This document shows positions 8,220-16,461 of a DNA stretch of 64,000 nucleotides, piece after piece (positions within the stretch are counted from its first letter, which is position 1; each line of letters starts with the position of its first letter). The stretch is from positions 248,001 through 312,000 of the forward strand of contig NZ_WSJB01000012.1 of NCBI RefSeq assembly GCF_009763255.1. The letters are read 5' to 3'. The translations under genes and the position numbers were made by a program. Origin of the DNA: Bordetella sp. 02P26C-1. GTDB taxonomy: Bacteria > Pseudomonadota > Gammaproteobacteria > Burkholderiales > Burkholderiaceae_B. The notes beneath the pieces were generated by a model that was not told where the DNA came from, searched no databases, and saw only the letters and a list, made by a program, of their open reading frames with translations.

Positions 8220-9602
8220 CTACTTACGCCCCACCCATACTGTCTTCGCGCTGCAGAATTCGCGCACGCCAAAGTGCGAGAGCTCGCGGCCAAAGCCGCT
8301 TTTTTTCACGCCCCCGAACGGCACGCGCGCATCGCTGCCGCTATAGCCGTTGGCGAACACGCCGCCCACGTCCAGCTGAGCACCGATTTCCAAGGCGCGC
8401 TGCGGATCGCCCGCGTACACCGTGGCGGTTAAGCCGAACTGGCTGTCATTGGCCAGCTCCACCGCGTGCTCGGCATCGCGCGCGCGGATAATGGACGCTA
8501 CCGGGCCGAACATTTCTTCGCGAAAAGACGTCATGTCCGAGGTCACATTGGCGAATACCGTGGGCTTGTAGTAGTTGCCCGCGCCCGGGGCTTTTTCGCC
8601 GCCCATCAGCAAGGTTGCGCCCTCTTCGATCGTGCGGCGCACTTGCTTATCGAGCTCGTCACGCAGATCGAACCGCGCCATGGGGCCGATGTAGGTCTTC
8701 GGATCTGTCGGATCTCCCATGATGAGTTCGCGGGTCTTGGCGACAAAACGCTCGGTGAACGCATCGTAGATCGCGTCCTCGACGATAAAGCGCTTGGCTG
8801 CCGCGCAGACTTGGCCCGAGTTTTGGAAGCGACCAATCACCGCTGCCTGCACCGCCTCGTCCAGATCGGCGTCCGCCATCACGATAAAGGGATCCGAGCC
8901 GCCCAATTCAAGCACGCATTTTTTCAATGCCGCGCCGGCCTGCGCGCCAATTGCCGCGCCTGCTCGCACGCTGCCGGTCAACGTCACGGCGGCGATGCGA
9001 TCATCGACGATGGCCGCGGAGACCAGATCGTTGTCTACGTTGATGATTTCGAACACGCCGGCCGGCAAGTCCGCGCGCTCAAAGGCTTCGCGCAACAGGT
9101 AGGCGCAGCCCATCACACTCGGTGCATGCTTGAGCACATAAGTATTGCCGGCAAGCAGCGCCGGCACCGCGCCGCGCAAGACTTGCCAGATGGGAAAATT
9201 CCACGGCATCACGGCCAGGATAGGACCCAGCGGGTGGTATTCCACCCACGCTTTCTGGTTATCCACCGCCGTGGGTTCGTTTTCCAGCATGGCCGGGCCG
9301 TTGGCCACATACCAATCGCACATACCCGCGCATTTCTCGATCTCGCCGCGCGCCTGCGTGATGGGTTTACCCATCTCGGCGGTGATCATGCCGGCCAGGC
9401 GATCGATATCGTCGCGCAGGGCTTTAGCCAACCGTGTAATGGCCGCGGCACGTTGCGCGAGCGGCGTGCGCTTCCATGTGGCGAATCCCGTGGCAGCACG
9501 CGCGAGGGCTTGTTCCAACTGCGCGGCGGTTTCGAAAGGGTAAGTCGCCAACTGTTCGCCGGTGGCGGGGTTGACCGAGATGGCAGCGGTGGGTTTGTTC
9601 AT
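8220..9602 (-). CDS. sad: NAD(P)-dependent succinate-semialdehyde dehydrogenase (Sad/YneI type)
   Basis: The 460-residue aldehyde dehydrogenase converts succinate semialdehyde to succinate, feeding GABA or putrescine carbon into the TCA cycle. Catalytic residues are present: N135 in MPWNFP, E232 in LELGGSDP and nucleophile C266 in SGQVC. Length and architecture match the short Sad/YneI branch (about 460 residues) rather than GabD (about 480). GGAG precedes ATG 9602. The LysR gene directly divergent from it resembles ptrR (yneJ), which sits beside sad in Escherichia coli, and this supports the assignment. Precise substrate preference is inferred. Confidence 0.85.
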   Translation of the reverse strand: MNKPTAAISVNPATGEQLATYPFETAAQLEQALARAATGFATWKRTPLAQRAAAITRLAKALRDDIDRLAGMITAEMGKPITQARGEIEKCAGMCDWYVANGPAMLENEPTAVDNQKAWVEYHPLGPILAVMPWNFPIWQVLRGAVPALLAGNTYVLKHAPSVMGCAYLLREAFERADLPAGVFEIINVDNDLVSAAIVDDRIAAVTLTGSVRAGAAIGAQAGAALKKCVLELGGSDPFIVMADADLDEAVQAAVIGRFQNSGQVCAAAKRFIVEDAIYDAFTERFVAKTRELIMGDPTDPKTYIGPMARFDLRDELDKQVRRTIEEGATLLMGGEKAPGAGNYYKPTVFANVTSDMTSFREEMFGPVASIIRARDAEHAVELANDSQFGLTATVYAGDPQRALEIGAQLDVGGVFANGYSGSDARVPFGGVKKSGFGRELSHFGVREFCSAKTVWVGRK

Positions 9603-9673
9603 GGATCTGATCTCCTATCCTCGAACGAGATGGGTAAAGCGTGAACATACCCTGGCGAGAAACTACCGAAAAG

Positions 9674-9686
9674 TGAATAATATTCA
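9674..9686. promoter_or_regulatory. Palindromic operator candidate between sad and the LysR gene
   Basis: Perfect 13-nt palindrome TGAATAATATTCA in the 111-bp AT-rich gap between the divergent genes. A second GTGAA/TTCAC pairing spans about 9673-9698. It fits the T-N11-A pattern of LysR-family binding sites. The link to the adjacent regulator is inferred. Confidence 0.5.
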
Positions 9687-9713
9687 GCAACTCATTCACA
9701 ATCCGAGAGCATT

Positions 9714-10613
9714 ATGGATTTCGCCCAGCTGGAAATGTTTCGCGCCGTCGCGCAGCAAAAGACGGTGGCGTTGGCTGCCCAGGCCTTGCATCGCGTGCCG
9801 TCCAATTTGACGACCCGCGTCAAACAACTGGAGGCGGAGTTAGGCGTGTCCCTCTTCATCCGCGAGAACAACCGTTTGCGCTTATCGCCGGCGGGACATA
9901 TGTTTCTGGGCTACACCAATCGCATCCTCGGACTGGTCGAGGAAGCGCGCCGCGCGTTATCCGGAGACGTTCCGGCCGGCCGTTTTTCCCTCGGGTCACT
10001 GGAAAGCACGGCGGCCGTGCGTATCCCTTGGCTGTTGGCGGCCTTTAACCAGCGCTACCCACAGGTCGAGCTGGATTTAACGACAGGGCCGTCAGGGTCC
10101 ATGATTCAGGGCGTCTTGGACGGGCAACTCGCCGCCGCGTTGGTCGATGGCCCTATCAATCATCCTTCGTTGACGGGCGTGCCCGTATTCGACGAAGAAA
10201 TGCTGATCATTACTTCGTCACAGCACGGCCCCGTCACACGAGGGCAGGATGTAGCGGGCGCGGTCATTTATGGATTCCGCGAAAACTGTTCTTATCGCCA
10301 TCATCTGATCAAATGGCTCGCCAGCGACGGCGCGGTGCCGGGCAAGGTGCGCGAAATGGAGTCCTATCACAGCATGCTGGCCTGTATCAGCGCAGGGGGT
10401 GGTGTGGCCATCATCCCGCGTTCCATGCTCGAGAGCATGCCAGGACATCACACCGTCAAAGCCTGGCCCATGGGAGCTGAGTTCGCGGTACTGAAAACCT
10501 ATTTGATCTGGCGCACTGATACGAGTTCGGCGGCGCGTGATGTCTTTCTGCAGTTGCTTCAGGAGCACGCGCAATCGACAACCGCGCAGGCGTCCATAGC
10601 CGCCAGCCTGTGA
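9714..10613 (+). CDS. LysR-family regulator, PtrR (YneJ)-like
   Basis: The 299-residue protein has an N-terminal winged helix-turn-helix (about residues 3-60, with the AAQALHRVPSNLTTRVKQLE recognition region) and a LysR substrate-binding domain (about 90-290). The unusual helix text with P-S-N-L-T at the recognition helix is shared with PtrR-like regulators. Gene order, divergent from a Sad-type dehydrogenase, matches ptrR-sad of enterobacteria. It probably controls the dehydrogenase gene and itself through the palindrome at 9674-9686. The inducer is not visible from sequence. Confidence 0.82.
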   Translation: MDFAQLEMFRAVAQQKTVALAAQALHRVPSNLTTRVKQLEAELGVSLFIRENNRLRLSPAGHMFLGYTNRILGLVEEARRALSGDVPAGRFSLGSLESTAAVRIPWLLAAFNQRYPQVELDLTTGPSGSMIQGVLDGQLAAALVDGPINHPSLTGVPVFDEEMLIITSSQHGPVTRGQDVAGAVIYGFRENCSYRHHLIKWLASDGAVPGKVREMESYHSMLACISAGGGVAIIPRSMLESMPGHHTVKAWPMGAEFAVLKTYLIWRTDTSSAARDVFLQLLQEHAQSTTAQASIAASL

Positions 10614-10629
10614 CGCTTGCGAGGCTTAC

Positions 10630-11052
10630 CTAGCCGCGTGCCGGCTGCCATCCAGGTTCGGCCATCTCGAAGCTGGAAAATTCGAACCCCGGCGCGACGG
10701 TGCAGCCCACCAGGGTAAAACGTCCCAACGGACGTGCAGCCTGCCAGTAATTGGCCGGCACCACGGCCTGCGGACGTTGACCACGTGCGAGGTCAATACC
10801 GAGCGTAATGTCTTCGGATGTGGTGCCATCGGAGACGCTAAGCAGCAGCGGATCGCCCGCGTAGAAATGCCAGACCTCGGCGGCGTCGTGCACACGGTGC
10901 CAATGTGAGGCGTCTCCGGCTTCCAGCAGGTAATAGATGGCGGTCGAATGCGCGCGCCCATTACCCTGCGTGTCTCGAAACGTCTCAACAAACCAGCCCC
11001 CTTCGGGGTGGCGCTGCATGCCCAAGGTGTTGATGATGTCGCGGGCGTCCAC
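10630..11052 (-). CDS. Cupin-fold protein, DUF985/Cupin_5 family
   Basis: The 140-residue single-domain cupin matches the family opener LGMQRHPEGGWFVETF and contains STAIYYLLE, SHWHRVHDAAEVWHFYAGDP and a C-terminal GCTVAPGFEFSSFEMA segment. Family members fold as small beta-barrels and some bind metal or sugar-like ligands; no cellular role is established. It stands alone between the LysR gene and the Liv operon. A 6-bp inverted repeat, ATGATC(CCGT)GATCAT, lies at 11075-11090 just upstream and could be an operator. Confidence 0.85.
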   Translation of the reverse strand: MDARDIINTLGMQRHPEGGWFVETFRDTQGNGRAHSTAIYYLLEAGDASHWHRVHDAAEVWHFYAGDPLLLSVSDGTTSEDITLGIDLARGQRPQAVVPANYWQAARPLGRFTLVGCTVAPGFEFSSFEMAEPGWQPARG

Positions 11053-11179
11053 ATTCGACCTCTTTATGTGTCAGATGATCCCGTGATCATAGAACGCTGC
11101 GCACTCCGGGGAACGACCCGACGGCGGCAAAAGTCGGCCGTCGTCGGATCGTAGCGCGCGTCCGATACGCGCCCACCTG

Positions 11180-13660
11180 TCAGGCATGCCCACCAAGATA
11201 GGCTTGTGCAAGATCATCGTTGGCGGCGATCTGCGCGGCAGTGCCTTCAGCGACCACGTGTCCGCCCTCGAGCACATAAGCGCGATCCGCCAAGGCCAGG
11301 GCCAGACCCGCCATCTGATCCACCAACAAGATGGTCATGTTCTCGTCGCGCAAGCGATCCAAGGCCGCGAACAATTCCGCGATCACTTTGGGCGCAAGAC
11401 CCAGCGAAGGCTCGTCCAGCAACAGCACGCGTGGCCGACTCATCAGACCGCGTGCCACCGCCAGCATCTGTTGTTCCCCACCAGAGAGCAAGCCGGCACG
11501 CTGATGCAGACGTTCACGCAGACGCGGGAAACGTTGCAACATGCTTTCCACACGCGCTTCTCGATCAGTCGGGTCCAGGAATGCCCCCAGCCGGATATTG
11601 TCCAGAACCGACAGTTCGGGAAATACCTGACGGCCTTCGGGCACCAGTACGAGACCGAGACCCACCACCTCCTCCGCGCCCCGCCCTTCCAATTGATGGC
11701 CGTCTATATGCATCGCGCCCGACTGACTGCGATGCAGCCCGGAGAGGGTGCGCATTAACGTGGATTTACCCGCGCCGTTGGCGCCCAGCAACGCCACCAT
11801 TTCGCCCGCCCGCACATGCAGGCTGATGCCGTGAAGCACCGGTTCAGCGCCATAGCCAGCCACCAGACTGTCCACGCCCAACAGTTCCTTGCCCGGCTCG
11901 CGTGGCGCTTTGGCATCGCGCACGGGAGCGTCCAGCGATTCGCCTAAATAAGCTTGTTTCACCGCGGGATCATTCTGCACCTCGGCCGGCGTGCCCACCG
12001 CCAGACGCTTACCGGCATCCAATACCACCAGCTGATCGGAAATCGCCATGACCAGCGCCATGTCATGTTCGACCAGCGCCACGCCCACTCCCATGCTTGC
12101 GATACGACGCAGCAGTGCGGCAAGGCGATCTTTATCCTCGCGCGACAAGCCCGCGGCGGGTTCATCCAGCAACAGTACATCGGGGTCTGTTGCCAACGCG
12201 CGCGCGATTTCCACCAAGCGGCGGTCTACATGCGCCAGACCTGCCGCAGCGATATACGGTGAGCCTTCATATCCACAAAAGGCGAGCAGCGCACGGGCAT
12301 GCTGGCGCACCGATGGGGCGTGATAGCGCGCGGACGAGAAGAGTCCACCCAGACGGCCGCGGCACATCGCGAGTGCAATGTTGTCTTCGACGCTGAGCGT
12401 GCCGAACAACTGCGAGGTTTGATAGGTACGAGCGACACCCGCGCGAGAGATACGGAACGCAGGAGAACCCGACAATGTTTTGTCGCCCAAGCGAACCGCA
12501 CCCATAGAGGGACGATAGAACCCGCTCAGCATGTTGAGCGCTGTGGTTTTGCCCGCGCCGTTCGGACCGATCAAGCTGGTGACGCTCGACGGCGGCACAT
12601 GCATGGACAGATCGCTCACCGCACGCACACCGCCAAAGGTGATGCCCAGGCCTTCGGCCGCGAGCGTCGCGCGTTCACGTTTGGACAGGGCCACGTTCTC
12701 CGTTGCGGGCATCGCAGCCGGTGCCTGATCCGATTTGTGCTTGCGAAAGATCTGACGCCACAACCCGACCACCCCATCGGGGGCTACCCACAATACGACC
12801 AGCAGTAATGCGCCGAAAAACAAGAGACGATAGCTTTCGAGCGACGCCAGCAACTCGGGCAACAAGCCCACCACCAAGGCGCCCACGATGGGACCCAGCA
12901 CAGTACCAGCACCGCCAAGAATCACGACCAGCACGAACAGGATGGACTGCATGAAGCTGAATGTCTCGGCCGTCACGAAGCCAGACAAGGGTGCGAACAA
13001 GCCGCCAGCCAGGCCGGCCGCGGCCGCCGAGACCGTAAACGCGACGACCTTCACGACCAGAGGATTCAAGCCGATGGACTGCGCAGCGGTCTCACTATCG
13101 TTGACCGCGCGCATCGCCGCGCCCCAGGTCCCGCGCGCAAGGCGCACGTAGGCCAGCATCAGCACCACCGCAGAGACCAGGGCCAGCACGGTCATCGTTT
13201 GTTCTGGACTCCAGCTATCAATCCATTGCGGCGGCATGATGCCCATGATGCCGTTTTGCCCGCCTGTCAGGCCGGACATTTCCACAATGGCGTGCTGCAC
13301 GATAAAGCTGAACGCGATCGTGATCATGGCCAGATAGGGGCCTTTGACGCGTAACGCAGGCAACGCCAACAGCGTGCCCAGCACGGCGGCAAAGAAGGTC
13401 CCCGCTGCCCAGGCGGACCAAAAATTCCAACCCGCCTTGGTCGTCAATATCGCAACGGTGTATGCCCCTATCGCGTAAAACCCAACGTGACCAAAAGAGA
13501 CCTGGCCAGTCAGTCCAACGAGGACGTTCAAGCCTATACCCACGATCGCAATCAATACGATACTGGCCAGGACGAATACATAATAGCTATTGAGCGTGAA
13601 CGCCAATGCCAGGACCAGCGCAACCGCCGCAGCGCCCGCGACTAATGATGAGTGCTTCAT
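11180..13660 (-). CDS. Triple fusion: branched-chain amino acid-type ABC permease plus two ATPases (LivM-LivG-LivF)
   Basis: One 826-residue reading frame carries what are usually three proteins. Residues about 1-315 are a LivM-type permease (QVSFGHVGFYAIGAY motif). Residues about 335-575 are a LivG-type ATPase with Walker A GPNGAGKTT, Walker B VLLLDEP and switch EHD. Residues about 590-826 are a LivF-type ATPase with GANGAGKST and canonical LSGGEQQ. In the first ATPase the signature LAYGQQ is replaced by LAHVDR, so this site lacks the signature glycine. The start at 13660 (MKHSSLVAG) overlaps the livH stop as ATGA, indicating coupling. The product imports an amino acid, amide or urea-like solute; which one is unknown. 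Confidence 0.9.
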   Translation of the reverse strand: MKHSSLVAGAAAVALVLALAFTLNSYYVFVLASIVLIAIVGIGLNVLVGLTGQVSFGHVGFYAIGAYTVAILTTKAGWNFWSAWAAGTFFAAVLGTLLALPALRVKGPYLAMITIAFSFIVQHAIVEMSGLTGGQNGIMGIMPPQWIDSWSPEQTMTVLALVSAVVLMLAYVRLARGTWGAAMRAVNDSETAAQSIGLNPLVVKVVAFTVSAAAAGLAGGLFAPLSGFVTAETFSFMQSILFVLVVILGGAGTVLGPIVGALVVGLLPELLASLESYRLLFFGALLLVVLWVAPDGVVGLWRQIFRKHKSDQAPAAMPATENVALSKRERATLAAEGLGITFGGVRAVSDLSMHVPPSSVTSLIGPNGAGKTTALNMLSGFYRPSMGAVRLGDKTLSGSPAFRISRAGVARTYQTSQLFGTLSVEDNIALAMCRGRLGGLFSSARYHAPSVRQHARALLAFCGYEGSPYIAAAGLAHVDRRLVEIARALATDPDVLLLDEPAAGLSREDKDRLAALLRRIASMGVGVALVEHDMALVMAISDQLVVLDAGKRLAVGTPAEVQNDPAVKQAYLGESLDAPVRDAKAPREPGKELLGVDSLVAGYGAEPVLHGISLHVRAGEMVALLGANGAGKSTLMRTLSGLHRSQSGAMHIDGHQLEGRGAEEVVGLGLVLVPEGRQVFPELSVLDNIRLGAFLDPTDREARVESMLQRFPRLRERLHQRAGLLSGGEQQMLAVARGLMSRPRVLLLDEPSLGLAPKVIAELFAALDRLRDENMTILLVDQMAGLALALADRAYVLEGGHVVAEGTAAQIAANDDLAQAYLGGHA

Positions 13661-14535
13661 ACTTTCTTGACCTCTGACCGACCGAAGAGACCGTTGGGGC
13701 GCACTGCCAACACAACAATAACCAAGGCAAACGTGATGATTTGCGTGTAACCCGAGCCCCACGTGACAGTGATCAGCGCCTCGGCAATGCCGAAGATCAG
13801 TCCCGCGATCATCACGCCCCAGGCGCTGGAGATACCGCCCAAAATGGCCACCGCGAAGGCCTTCAGACCAAACAACGTGCCCATATCGGCATTAACGTTA
13901 AAGAGCGGCGCGATCAGAATGCCGGCCACACCGGCGAAAACCGTCGACACCGCGAACGCGGCCGCGACCGCGCGTTTGATGGGGATACCCATCAAGCGGG
14001 CCGCATCGCGGTTCTGCACCACGGCGAGCAAGGCGGTACCCCATCGCGTGCGGCGCGCGACCACATGCAGTGCGCCCGCCAACGCAAAACCAATCAGGGG
14101 AATCACCAGCTGCAACGGGTACACGCCCAGACCCTGCCCGCCGATATCGATCGGCGACACCGCCAGCGGCGATGGCAGACTGCGCGGCTCCTTACCGAAG
14201 GTGTGCATCACGATGTTGTCCAACACGATGCCTAACGCCACGGTAGACATCAGCCAGGCATTGGACCCTCGCGATGCGAACGGGCGCACCGCGAGAAACT
14301 CCACGAGCAGACCATACAGCGCGCAGCACAGCAGCGCCAACACAATGGCGGGACCCATACCCCATCCCAGCGTCTGCGCAAAGGTAAAGCACAGCACCGC
14401 GCCAAGCATCATCGAACTGCCCTGCGCAAAGTTCACCGTGCCCGACACGGAATGGGTCACATGGAATCCCAGGGCCATCAAACCATACATACTGCCCAGG
14501 CCCAGGCCCGTAATGAGCGCCGCTATAGACTGCAT
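13657..14535 (-). CDS. Branched-chain amino acid-type ABC transporter permease, LivH family
   Basis: The 292-residue inner-membrane permease has about eight helices. Family segments include GLGSMYGLMALG near the N-terminus, the FAQGSSMMLGAV segment and LGGISSAWGVMIAGL near residue 235. GGAG six bases before ATG 14535 favours this start over an upstream Met at 14577, which would overlap the preceding gene. It is the middle gene of the transporter operon: the binding-protein gene is 25 bp upstream and the LivMGF fusion overlaps downstream by 4 bp. Confidence 0.9.
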   Translation of the reverse strand: MQSIAALITGLGLGSMYGLMALGFHVTHSVSGTVNFAQGSSMMLGAVLCFTFAQTLGWGMGPAIVLALLCCALYGLLVEFLAVRPFASRGSNAWLMSTVALGIVLDNIVMHTFGKEPRSLPSPLAVSPIDIGGQGLGVYPLQLVIPLIGFALAGALHVVARRTRWGTALLAVVQNRDAARLMGIPIKRAVAAAFAVSTVFAGVAGILIAPLFNVNADMGTLFGLKAFAVAILGGISSAWGVMIAGLIFGIAEALITVTWGSGYTQIITFALVIVVLAVRPNGLFGRSEVKKV

Positions 14536-14560
14536 CACATACTCCGCTTGACTGCCCGAT

Positions 14561-15745
14561 TTACTGCGATAGACCAACCGGCAGAATCCGGTTGTCGATG
14601 AATTGCGCCCACACGTAGTCGTCCGAGGTCAGGGCGTCATGCTGCTCGGGGGTGAACGGCTGCTTGTACTGCTTGATCAGGCCGTCGTAGTTGGCAATCT
14701 TGTAGAAGCCTTCACGGATGGCCTCGCCCTTGGTCGAGCCTGCATTTTGAATCGCCAGTGCGGTAAGCATCATCGCGTCATATGCATTGGCTACGCCCAC
14801 GGCCGGCGTGATGTCCTCGGGGCCTTTGATATTGGAATACTTGGCTTTGAGCGCAGCCACGACTTTTTCACCCACGGGCGATTGCGGGCCAAAGAAGCTA
14901 TACGTTTGCACGAAGTGCACGTTCTTGGCGTTGGGCCCGGCCAGTTCGGTAAAGCGACCACCGGCAGGGCCCCAGTGCGACACCACCGGCACCTTCCAGC
15001 CCATGCGATCCAGCGACTTCACCACCTGCGCCGAGGGGCCGACGTTGCCCACGAGGAACAAGGTGTCAGCGCCGGCCGCCTTCAGGCGCGTCAACTGCGG
15101 CACCACGTCCACATCGTTGCCTTCGAATTTTTCGCTGCCCACGGGCTTCATGCCTTTGGCTGCGAGCGCCGCCACCACGCCTTTCTCGTTCGATTCACCC
15201 CACGGGTTATTCACCATGATGAGGCCAAACTTCGAAGTGCCGAAGGTTTTTTGGGCGTAGTCCACCATGCCTGCGTCAACGATCTCATCGACGGCCGAGA
15301 CGCGGAACACGTAATTCGGGTTCGCGCCGTTCTTCGTGATGCCAGTACCCGCTGCCCAGGGACCGATATAAGGCACCTTGGCTTGATTGACCAACGGGAC
15401 GATGGCCATCGAAACAGGGGTATCCAGTCCACCAAAGATCGCGGCGACCTTTTCCTTATAGATCAGTTCACGTGCCGCCACGACGCCCTTGGCCGGGTTC
15501 GCTTCGTCATCGCGACGCACGAGTTCCAGCTTGCGGCCATCCAGCAAACCGCCCGCGGCATTGATCTCGTCGATGGCAACCGTCAATCCACGCGTGATCG
15601 CTTCGCCGGCCAACGCCGACTGACCGGACAACGCCGTGATCAAACCAATCTTGATCGGCTCGGCAGCTTGAGCGCCAGCCCCCAGGCCCGCGCAGAACAA
15701 CGCAATAGCAGTGCAAACAAAGGAGCGGCGAGAAATACGAGACAT
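14561..15745 (-). CDS. ABC transporter substrate-binding protein, LivK/amide-binding type
   Basis: The 394-residue periplasmic receptor begins MSRISRRSFVCTAIALFCAG, a signal peptide with a Tat-like twin-arginine (SRRSFV) and an alanine-rich cleavage region ending AQAAEP. The body is the periplasmic-binding fold of the branched-chain amino acid group (PIKIGLITALSGQSALAGEA, then DEINAAGG, RDDEANPAKG). GGGAG lies five bases before ATG 15745, and this fixes the start. It is first in its operon, facing the NTF2-deacetylase-amidase operon across a long inverted repeat. The ligand is probably the nitrogenous compound those enzymes degrade. Confidence 0.9.
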   Translation of the reverse strand: MSRISRRSFVCTAIALFCAGLGAGAQAAEPIKIGLITALSGQSALAGEAITRGLTVAIDEINAAGGLLDGRKLELVRRDDEANPAKGVVAARELIYKEKVAAIFGGLDTPVSMAIVPLVNQAKVPYIGPWAAGTGITKNGANPNYVFRVSAVDEIVDAGMVDYAQKTFGTSKFGLIMVNNPWGESNEKGVVAALAAKGMKPVGSEKFEGNDVDVVPQLTRLKAAGADTLFLVGNVGPSAQVVKSLDRMGWKVPVVSHWGPAGGRFTELAGPNAKNVHFVQTYSFFGPQSPVGEKVVAALKAKYSNIKGPEDITPAVGVANAYDAMMLTALAIQNAGSTKGEAIREGFYKIANYDGLIKQYKQPFTPEQHDALTSDDYVWAQFIDNRILPVGLSQ

Positions 15746-15805
15746 GGGGTACTCCCAAAAGTAATCGAGATAGAAGGCCGTGATGTGGTGGGCCTGCACG
15801 GTCAC

Positions 15806-15866
15806 TCAAGCAAAACCCATGCCAATTTTTTAAAAATGCTGTGACGTTGGCATGCACTTTGCTTGA
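15806..15866. promoter_or_regulatory. Large inverted repeat between divergent transporter and amidase operons
   Basis: Two 20-nt arms at 15806-15825 and 15847-15866 match at 17 of 20 positions. The only mismatches are a central triplet, ACC against GTG. Each arm has a CATGCCAA core and an AAGCAAA segment. The 21-nt spacer is AT-rich. The arms lie about 40 bp from ATG 15745 in the shared control region, so they probably form a paired operator for the GntR regulator at 18618. That link is inferred. Confidence 0.65.
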
Positions 15867-16026
15867 TCTTCCATAGTGATTTGTCGTCAATTCAGCCGTG
15901 AAGATTGCCGACAATCTGGTGCTTTCCTCGCAGCCAAGTGCGTGGGGACGCACGGATTGCGGCACGGTACGACGACCACAATGCCTTAACTCATGCACCA
16001 ACATGGCGCACTCACTGGGACATATG

Positions 16027-16461
16027 ATGCAAAACGCACCACAACAGGACATGCAAGCCCTTCCCGCCGATCCGGGAGCCCTGGTCGACGCTTATTTGAC
16101 GACGCTGATGAAGCCCGACCCAGAGGGCGCGCGCCGCTACGTCAGTCCCGAACTGCGCATCCGGTTCACCGGCGGGCGCGCGATGCGTGACCCGTCGGAG
16201 TGCACCGCATTCAACAAGTCACGCTATGCGTGGGTGAAAAAGCGCTTCGAGTCCACCGATGTGGTGATGGGTGCAACGCCGGCGTACGCGGTCGTCTACA
16301 ACCGTGGCACCCTGTATGGTGAATGGCTGGACGGCACGCCTTTCGAAGGGAACCGGTATGTCGATCGCTACGTCGTGCGTGATGGTCTCATCACGGAAAT
16401 GGACGTGTGGAACGATTCCGCGGAGTGGCTGTTGGTTAAAGCAGGATTAGCAACACTATGA
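16027..16461 (+). CDS. NTF2-like / SnoaL-like protein
   Basis: The product is 144 residues from ATG 16027, preceded by GGGA six bases away; the open frame extends upstream but without a supported start. The compact alpha+beta cone typical of NTF2-like proteins is suggested by an N-terminal helix LVDAYLTTLMKPDPEGARRY, then STDVVMGATPAYAVVYNRGTL and a final NRYVDRYVVRDGLITEMDVW strand pair. Such proteins act as small isomerases, hydrolases or accessory subunits. Its stop overlaps the next gene as ATGA, and it forms an operon with the deacetylase, amidase and GntR genes. A role in the same catabolic pathway is likely; the reaction is unknown. Confidence 0.72.
   Translation: MQNAPQQDMQALPADPGALVDAYLTTLMKPDPEGARRYVSPELRIRFTGGRAMRDPSECTAFNKSRYAWVKKRFESTDVVMGATPAYAVVYNRGTLYGEWLDGTPFEGNRYVDRYVVRDGLITEMDVWNDSAEWLLVKAGLATL

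Noticed and set aside
8096-8293. 65-codon frame between the ankyrin and dehydrogenase genes
   Set aside because: Half of it lies within the dehydrogenase coding region, no ribosome binding site is present, and the composition is not protein-like.
8466-9644. 392-codon open frame on the plus strand
   Set aside because: It is antisense to the succinate-semialdehyde dehydrogenase gene, whose catalytic motifs are intact; the composition is His/Arg-rich shadow text.
14603-15844. 413-codon open frame on the plus strand
   Set aside because: It is antisense to the LivK-type binding-protein gene, which has a signal peptide and a good ribosome binding site.
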